Origin: Parietichytrium sp. I65-24A
Taxonomy: Eukaryota > Sar > Bigyra > Thraustochytrida > Thraustochytriidae
DNA: 21,392 nucleotides
Direction of reading: 5' to 3'
Assembly: GCA_012862575.1 (NCBI GenBank)
Contig: BLSF01000155.1
Span: forward strand, 1 to 21,392
Both the position numbers and the translations under genes were made by a program. Under the pieces are notes generated by a model. That model had not been told where the DNA came from and made no database searches. It worked only from the letters and a program-made list of their open reading frames with translations. Shown here piece after piece: positions 16,949 through 21,392 of the stretch. How positions within the stretch are numbered: the stretch's first letter is position 1; each line of letters starts with the position of its first letter.

Positions 16949-18529
16949 ATGATCCGCCACGCGCACTTGTCGGGGGACTCGCGGCAAGACCTGGAGAGCA
17001 AGAGCGACGGGAGCGAGACGGATTTCGTCAACCCTGTTGTGGATAAGCGGAGGTTGCAGCGCAAGGGATCTGGGAAGCGCTGTTCGCCAGGTGTCAGCAA
17101 TGCAAGGGAGGCAAGTGTGAACGCTCGGCCGAGGCAGCAGCGAGGAGCGGGCGTGGAAGCCACGGCAGAAGCTGTCAAGGCGCACGCGAGAGATTTGGGG
17201 ATGGACCCCGACTTGGACGCGGGGTTTCTGTGGATCGCCGAGGAAGCGCTCCTGGCGGAGCTGGAGAGACCGTGGGTGGAACTATTTGACCACAACACTC
17301 AAAAGACATATTATTACAATGAGGATACTCAGGAGAGCTTGTGGGAGAATCCCGTCGACACGTACTTTCAAAACATGTATTTGCACTTAAAGAGCGAAAA
17401 GGCAGCTGAAAGCACCCCTCCTGTTGTTGCGAGTCTTTCAAGGCGAGAATCTAGGCTCCGGCAAGAACTCGAGCGCGAGAAAGACCGGTACAAGCAGAAA
17501 AAGCAAGAGTGGAGCCACCGCGAAGCAAAACTCACCCGTCAGGCTCGCAAGAGGGAGGCAGCTCTGAGAAAGGAGGTTGATGAACTTCGCGCCAAGTTGA
17601 ATGTTATGCAAGCTCAGTCCGAGACGGACAAGGTGACTTCCAAGGACCAAATACAATTAGAAGGGATTACCGAAGAGAAGCAACAAGCCGACCTTGCTTC
17701 ACGGCAGGCCATGGAAGAGTACAAACTGACCATTTCTCAGCTGGAAACTCAAGCAAAGGACGGCAAGATCCGAGAAGAAGGTCTGCTGCGCGATTTGGAC
17801 AAAATTACAACATTGGCCGAAGAAAGGACCCAGGAGCTTGAAAAAAGCTCCAAGTTGAACCGGAACCTTGAATCAGCCCTGCAACAGGCGCGCTTGGAGT
17901 GCGAGCTTCAAGCAGAAAGGCAGAATGATCTTGTGGAAGAGAACAAGTCGCTTCATGAAAGGCTCTCCAGCAGCGGGGATTCCAGCAGCTGCCAAGATCG
18001 CGCAACAAACGCGGAAAAGCGGGCTTTTTTGAAACATGTCAAGAAGATGGAACACAAGATCAAAGCAGCGCAATCGGAAGTTTTAAAGGAGCAAGATCGT
18101 TGCAAAGTTCTTGAGTCCGGGCTTGCAGAAGCAGATGTCGTAAACTCAAAGCTCAAAATGCACTTGGTGGAAACCGAACGCGAGCTTAGTAATGCCAAGC
18201 GGCAGTCGTACTTTTCGGAGATGGAAAAGAAGCATTTAGAGGAGGAGCTCATTGTGAGGAGAATGTCTTGCGCTTGCACAGCGGGAGGCGCGAAAAAGGG
18301 TGCAGAGGTGACTCCTTCTGAAGTGGGGGAGGCATGCTATTGGTCTGACACAGAGTGCGGTCGAGCAGAAATTTTTCAAAGTGGAACGACGATTCGTAGG
18401 AGGCTCGCAATCGAGAAGTCGCACACAGAAAATGCAGAAGCGATGCTCCAGGGTGTACAGACAGAACTTCAACTGGTGAAATCTGATGCCGTTCTCCTAG
18501 TCCGCAAAAGTATGGCGGGAAACTGTTAA
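16949..18529 (+). CDS. CEP164-type WW domain and coiled-coil protein
   Basis: 526 residues from the ATG at 16949; the frame is open upstream to a TGA at 16796 but without ATG. The first 75 residues are basic and low-complexity. Residues 76-150 carry a WW module with CEP164-like flanks: AHARDLGMDPDLDAGFLWIA, then W109, YYYN at 121-124, W132 and P135, then DTYFQNMYLHLKSEK. In CEP164 this module docks kinase and ciliary partners at centriole appendages. From about 165 to at least 430 the sequence is a charged heptad-rich coiled coil, so a dimeric scaffold is likely. The C-terminal 90 residues resume as helix after a short Cys-containing linker (SCACTAGG). It is much shorter than CEP164 (about 1,460 residues), so this is a WW-module relative, not an assured orthologue. 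No intron seen. Confidence 0.75.
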   Translation: MIRHAHLSGDSRQDLESKSDGSETDFVNPVVDKRRLQRKGSGKRCSPGVSNAREASVNARPRQQRGAGVEATAEAVKAHARDLGMDPDLDAGFLWIAEEALLAELERPWVELFDHNTQKTYYYNEDTQESLWENPVDTYFQNMYLHLKSEKAAESTPPVVASLSRRESRLRQELEREKDRYKQKKQEWSHREAKLTRQARKREAALRKEVDELRAKLNVMQAQSETDKVTSKDQIQLEGITEEKQQADLASRQAMEEYKLTISQLETQAKDGKIREEGLLRDLDKITTLAEERTQELEKSSKLNRNLESALQQARLECELQAERQNDLVEENKSLHERLSSSGDSSSCQDRATNAEKRAFLKHVKKMEHKIKAAQSEVLKEQDRCKVLESGLAEADVVNSKLKMHLVETERELSNAKRQSYFSEMEKKHLEEELIVRRMSCACTAGGAKKGAEVTPSEVGEACYWSDTECGRAEIFQSGTTIRRRLAIEKSHTENAEAMLQGVQTELQLVKSDAVLLVRKSMAGNC

Positions 18530-18717
18530 ATTTTTATTTGTTGTCTAATCGAAGAAAGAGTTCTGTGCTTACAAAGCATGATTGGCAACCTTTTTGTCGC
18601 AAGACTAGAAGTCGTATTCTCAATTTCTTTTCTTCCTTGAACAAATTAAACATTAGTTCCAAATCTAATGATCTGTTTCGTTTGTTTTTCCTTCACGGAC
18701 CAGACAAAGAGAACGAC
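18530..18717. other. AT-rich spacer between convergent coding regions
   Basis: Probably the 3' UTR of the WW gene and of the minus-strand exon. Notably AT-rich, with a 74-codon frame at 18538-18762 that opens without ATG and looks random. Confidence 0.4.
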
Positions 18718-18900
18718 TTAAGGATTACATGCTTCCTGGACAAGCTTTGCAAGGATGAATGAGAGAACTGCTGACGCGCCCGCCAAGCCCGCCGTTCCCG
18801 ATGTGGGCTCCTGTGTAGCACCTGAAGATGTTGTCGGAGTTTGAGTCTCTCCATCAGCTGTCGGTTGAGGTGTTCGTGGCGGCGAGGTTGGCCCGTAGCC
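18718..18900 (-). CDS. Candidate 3'-terminal exon: Pro/Thr-rich stalk with hydrophobic (GPI-anchor-like) C-terminus
   Basis: Read on the minus strand, 60 codons end in TAA at 18718. The 5' part is Pro/Thr/Ser-rich (YGPTSPPRTPQPTADGETQ, then TPTTSSGATQEPTSG). The 3' part is a small-residue region and a hydrophobic segment GLAGASAVLSFILAKLV. This order (Thr/Pro stalk, small residues, hydrophobic end) is typical of GPI-anchored or type I surface proteins. The frame is closed just upstream by TAG, placing a possible AG splice acceptor exactly at its start. I cannot find the upstream exon, so the gene is incomplete here, or this is a remnant. An alternative ATG frame at 18693-18908 in another register looks less protein-like. 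Confidence 0.35.
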   Translation of the reverse strand, partial: GYGPTSPPRTPQPTADGETQTPTTSSGATQEPTSGTAGLAGASAVLSFILAKLVQEACNP

Positions 18901-19437
18901 CTATTCATCCTAGCATATCCTCTAGCTAGCTAGAGTAGCAAATATGTTAGTAGAGCGGGGAGAGTAGGAGATAGCACACAACTTTTGAGCTGTAATGCTT
19001 CTCTTATGATTTATCCTAACAGACGGACTTCATTTTGGGTTCTTAGTGGGTACTTTGATTGCCTAGGTTTGTTCTTAACGGTACCCGTACTAGGTTTCAA
19101 AGTTGATAGGTTCTCAGTGGCTTCCCAGCGGGTTCTCGGTGGGTTCTTGTTTTGTGAATTCTGAATTCTGTACTTCAACAACTTGTTGAAACAGTTTTCA
19201 GAGTTTCGAAAGGATTCAGAGTTCAGATTTCGATTTGATGATGTTGTGATCTCAATATTCCGGAGTGGGCAACGGGGAAAGGAGATCTCCTGGACTCACA
19301 GCTGAGTGATTGGACCTAATTGTGAATGAAATTGTTCCTGACACTTAGGTCATGCGTGCTTTATTTTAAACAGCTGCAAATGCTTTAGGGGCTAAAGACC
19401 ATTAATACAACAAGCCAGTGTGCCCTCAAAAGAAAGA
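18901..19437. other. Gene-free spacer with palindrome and TTCTGAATTC units
   Basis: No coding region seen. It contains a 16-bp perfect palindrome CTCTAGCTAGCTAGAG (18920-18935), a run of GTGGGTTCT-like units near 19041-19147, and TGAATTCTGAATTCTG at 19155. If the exon at 18718-18900 is real, this may be intron. Confidence 0.4.
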
Positions 19438-20087
19438 TCAGGACAAAGACTGGTTTGACTGAGCTGATGCAAAGTAACTGAACCCGTAGAATGCCGAAAA
19501 ATTAGAATCAGCCCCAGCGCCAGCCAATACTCCGAGGAGAGCACCATGCGCAGCGGGGCGAGAAGCCACGAGCGGGAGTTCTCGCAGGCCCATGCCTCCT
19601 CCCAATACAGCGCCAGCTCCTACTCAAGGCGATCGGTGCGCTCGATGCGTGACATGCCATCCTCCCCTTCTCCCTCATTTTGGCTCTGCTGTTCCACTTC
19701 CCGTGTCGCTTCTAGTGTCGCTCCGACCCTGGCCCACGTGGTCTCGCACGCGGTCGAGGGGCGGGTCCACTCCAGGGAGCCGACGGCCGCAACCGTGGTG
19801 AAGATCGCCCAGCAGGCCACCGGTGCCGCCAGATTCGGGAGGTGTGCCACTTCCTCACTCGCTCTCACCGACTCACCCGCATCAATTTGACAATGCCGGA
19901 CAATGACACACGACCACGCCACACCGACGACCATAAAGAAGATCACAAACTTGGCAGCGATGGGCTGGGATCGGTGCAGCGCGCAGAAGCAGAATATGCT
20001 CCCGGAAATCACGAGCGATACCAAACCGATTAGAATGAATGAGGGAAAGGCGATACAGAGGCAGAATTCAACTCGATCTAGATTCAA
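19438..20087 (-). CDS. Candidate partial or spliced membrane protein gene (no ATG found)
   Basis: The minus-strand frame 20087-19620 (155 codons) is strongly hydrophobic in places: SFILIGLVSLVISGSIFCFC, KFVIFFMVVGVAWSCVIV and LAAPVACWAIFTTVAAVG, followed by a charged tail with EGEGEDG. The pattern suggests three membrane helices, but no family is recognisable. There is no ATG before the first helix and a stop lies just upstream, so a preceding exon is needed. After the TAG at 19620 another register stays open to a TGA at 19438 and encodes a Gly/Ala-rich hydrophobic stretch (AAHGALLGVLAGAGADSNFS), which may be a further exon. I could not identify convincing splice sites. A plus-strand ATG frame at 19546-19890 overlaps and is Ser/Arg-rich; it looks like the shadow. 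Confidence 0.3.
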
Positions 20088-20720
20088 CTCGATTCACAAC
20101 TCTACTCGGTTCACGAATCAACTCCACGACGACGCCCCACCGACGACCGGACGACCGAGAGACACACGGGGGGTGGGGGCGCATCCGTACCGTATCTGTC
20201 AACAACAAATCTTAACTCTCTCTCTCCCTGACAATGAAACGGCTCAACAACATAATATCTCTCTCTGTCTGTCTCTGTCTCTCTCCCTGACAATGAGCCG
20301 GTTCATTCGCTACCAATTTCGTCTCAAGACGACACCACAAAATTAAAAACATAACATATAAATCGAAATTGATAATCCTGATCAACCAAATTAGTTCAAT
20401 GAATTGTTCTGGAATAAAACACCCGCCCAGGTGACAAGGCCTCGCGGCAGACCTAAGCCCAGCGTCAGTTTTCTTTTGGGATGATGATGATGACTTCTTC
20501 AAACGTTGGATATGCGGAAACAACTTCTTGCCGGAGTGTTTTGATGGCTCGGTCTTTCTGGTCTTAAATATTTCTGTTTGAAATGAGCGCGACCATCCTC
20601 CACATCCTCTTCCGCTGCTTTGTTCACCCTGAGCTAGGATACAAAAGGACTGTGCGAGAGACTTTTTAAGAATTAAGAACGAGCGTGTCAGTCAAGGTCA
20701 AGAACGTTCCGGGTTCAGCG
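20088..20720. other. Low-complexity gene-free region
   Basis: Contains short ATTCAACTCGAT repeats (20065-20090 onward) and a CT-rich tract with a doubled CTCTCTCCCTGACAATGA unit, then ordinary AT-rich sequence. No coding region is supported. Confidence 0.45.
20214..20300. repeat. CT-rich microsatellite with a 59-bp direct duplication
   Basis: CT and CTGT units on the + strand. The string CTCTCTCCCTGACAATGA occurs twice, offset by 59 bp (CCCTGACA at about 20226 and 20285), each followed by a CGG-containing segment (AACGGCTCA, GCCGGTTCA). Confidence 0.75.
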
Positions 20721-21392
20721 AGGTACAAAATTTTATGAACTTTATCACCAAGTCAGTGCCAAAGTCACACGTACTCCATACAGTCAGCGCAGCGTTCTTC
20801 TCCGACGCGCGGCCAATCGCTGATGCTGCTTCTTTGCCAATGTCATTCTCAGAAAGACTGGTTCATTGCACAGAGACATAAAATCGTCAGCCATTAAGTC
20901 AGAGAAAGTATAGCAAGGTACTTCAAATTTTCACCAAACTGGTGTCAACATCACACGTACATCAATTTAGTCAGCGCAGTGTTTTTCTCCAACGCGCGAC
21001 CAATCGCTGATGCTCCTTCATCGCCAATTTTGTTGAAACCAAGGCTATTTCATGAAATAGACAAGAAATGTCAGCAACCAAGCATGACCAAGTTTAGCGA
21101 AATACTAAACGCTATCACCACATCAGTGCCAAAGGAACACGTACTTCAACAAAGTCAGCGCAGTGTTCTTCTCCAACGCGCGACCGATCGCCGATGCTCC
21201 TTCATCGCCAATGTTGTTGGACCCAAGACTATTTCGTTGCAAAAGCACATCAGTCATCGAGGTACACAACGTTTTCACCAAACCGGTGTCAAAGTCACAC
21301 GTACTCCAATGTATTCAGCGCAGTGTTCTTCTCCAACGCGCGACCGATCGCTGATGCTCCTTCAGCGCCAATCTTGCTAGCACGAAGACTAA
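20721..21392. repeat. Diverged tandem satellite, at least four units of 160-195 bp, continuing past the window
   Basis: Units start at about 20721, 20916, 21099 and 21260; the last is cut by the window end. Each has a conserved block (TCAGCGCAGTGTTCTTCTCC, then ACGCGCGACCGATCGC and TGATGCTCCTTC), at 20784, 20971, 21155 and 21315. Each also has an upstream block with TCACCAAA, AGTGCCAAAGTCACACGTAC or close variants. Spacings of 187, 184 and 160 bp are not all multiples of three, so the 133-codon frame at 20979-21380 changes register between units and is unlikely to be coding. Confidence 0.88.

Noticed and set aside
20721-21392. CRISPR array or repetitive protein
   Set aside because: Repeat blocks are long and diverged with unequal, related spacers, and the reading register is lost between units; this is a eukaryotic tandem satellite.

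Overview
The window looks like nuclear DNA of a eukaryotic microorganism, most likely an alga. Genes are long single-exon or two-exon frames on both strands. The two supported introns are short (68 and 97 bp) with GTAAGT donors and CTAAC/CTGAC-type branch sequences. Starts are ATG without Shine-Dalgarno signals, and genes are separated by 0.3-2.4 kb of AT-richer DNA rich in microsatellites and small palindromes. The NRT2-type nitrate transporter, alkylglycerol monooxygenase-like enzyme, DOMON/cytochrome b561 protein and CEP164-type WW protein all fit a eukaryote. I cannot fix the lineage; a red alga or another nitrate-using protist is an inference only.

Layout. 1-922: gene-free DNA with a tandem 49/46-bp duplication. 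923-2112 (+): DUF389 membrane protein, two exons. 2308-3903 (-): nitrate/nitrite transporter, convergent with the DUF389 gene. 3904-5452: no firm gene, but a possible interrupted or spliced frame at 4482-4934. 5453-6841 (-): alkylglycerol monooxygenase-like diiron membrane enzyme. 6842-8906: gene-poor. 8907-9929 (+): endonuclease/exonuclease/phosphatase-fold enzyme with a hydrophobic insert. 10799-12053 (+): unrecognised polytopic membrane protein, two exons. 12340-14538 (-): a secreted superoxide-reductase-like domain fused to a DOMON domain and a cytochrome b561 membrane core. 14539-16948: long gene-poor stretch. 16949-18529 (+): CEP164-type WW domain plus long coiled coil. 18718-20087 (-): two exon-like fragments of unrecognised proteins, neither complete. 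20721-21392: at least four diverged tandem copies of a 160-195-bp satellite that runs off the window end.

The genes do not form one pathway or operon, as expected for a nuclear genome. The most notable item is the 732-residue protein at 12340-14538. Its N-terminal region carries, in order, all five residues that form the Fe(His)4(Cys) centre of superoxide reductases. It is attached to a DOMON domain and a four-histidine b561 core, a module known to pass electrons across membranes. The inference is a membrane-anchored, extracytoplasmic superoxide reductase fed by cytosolic reductant.
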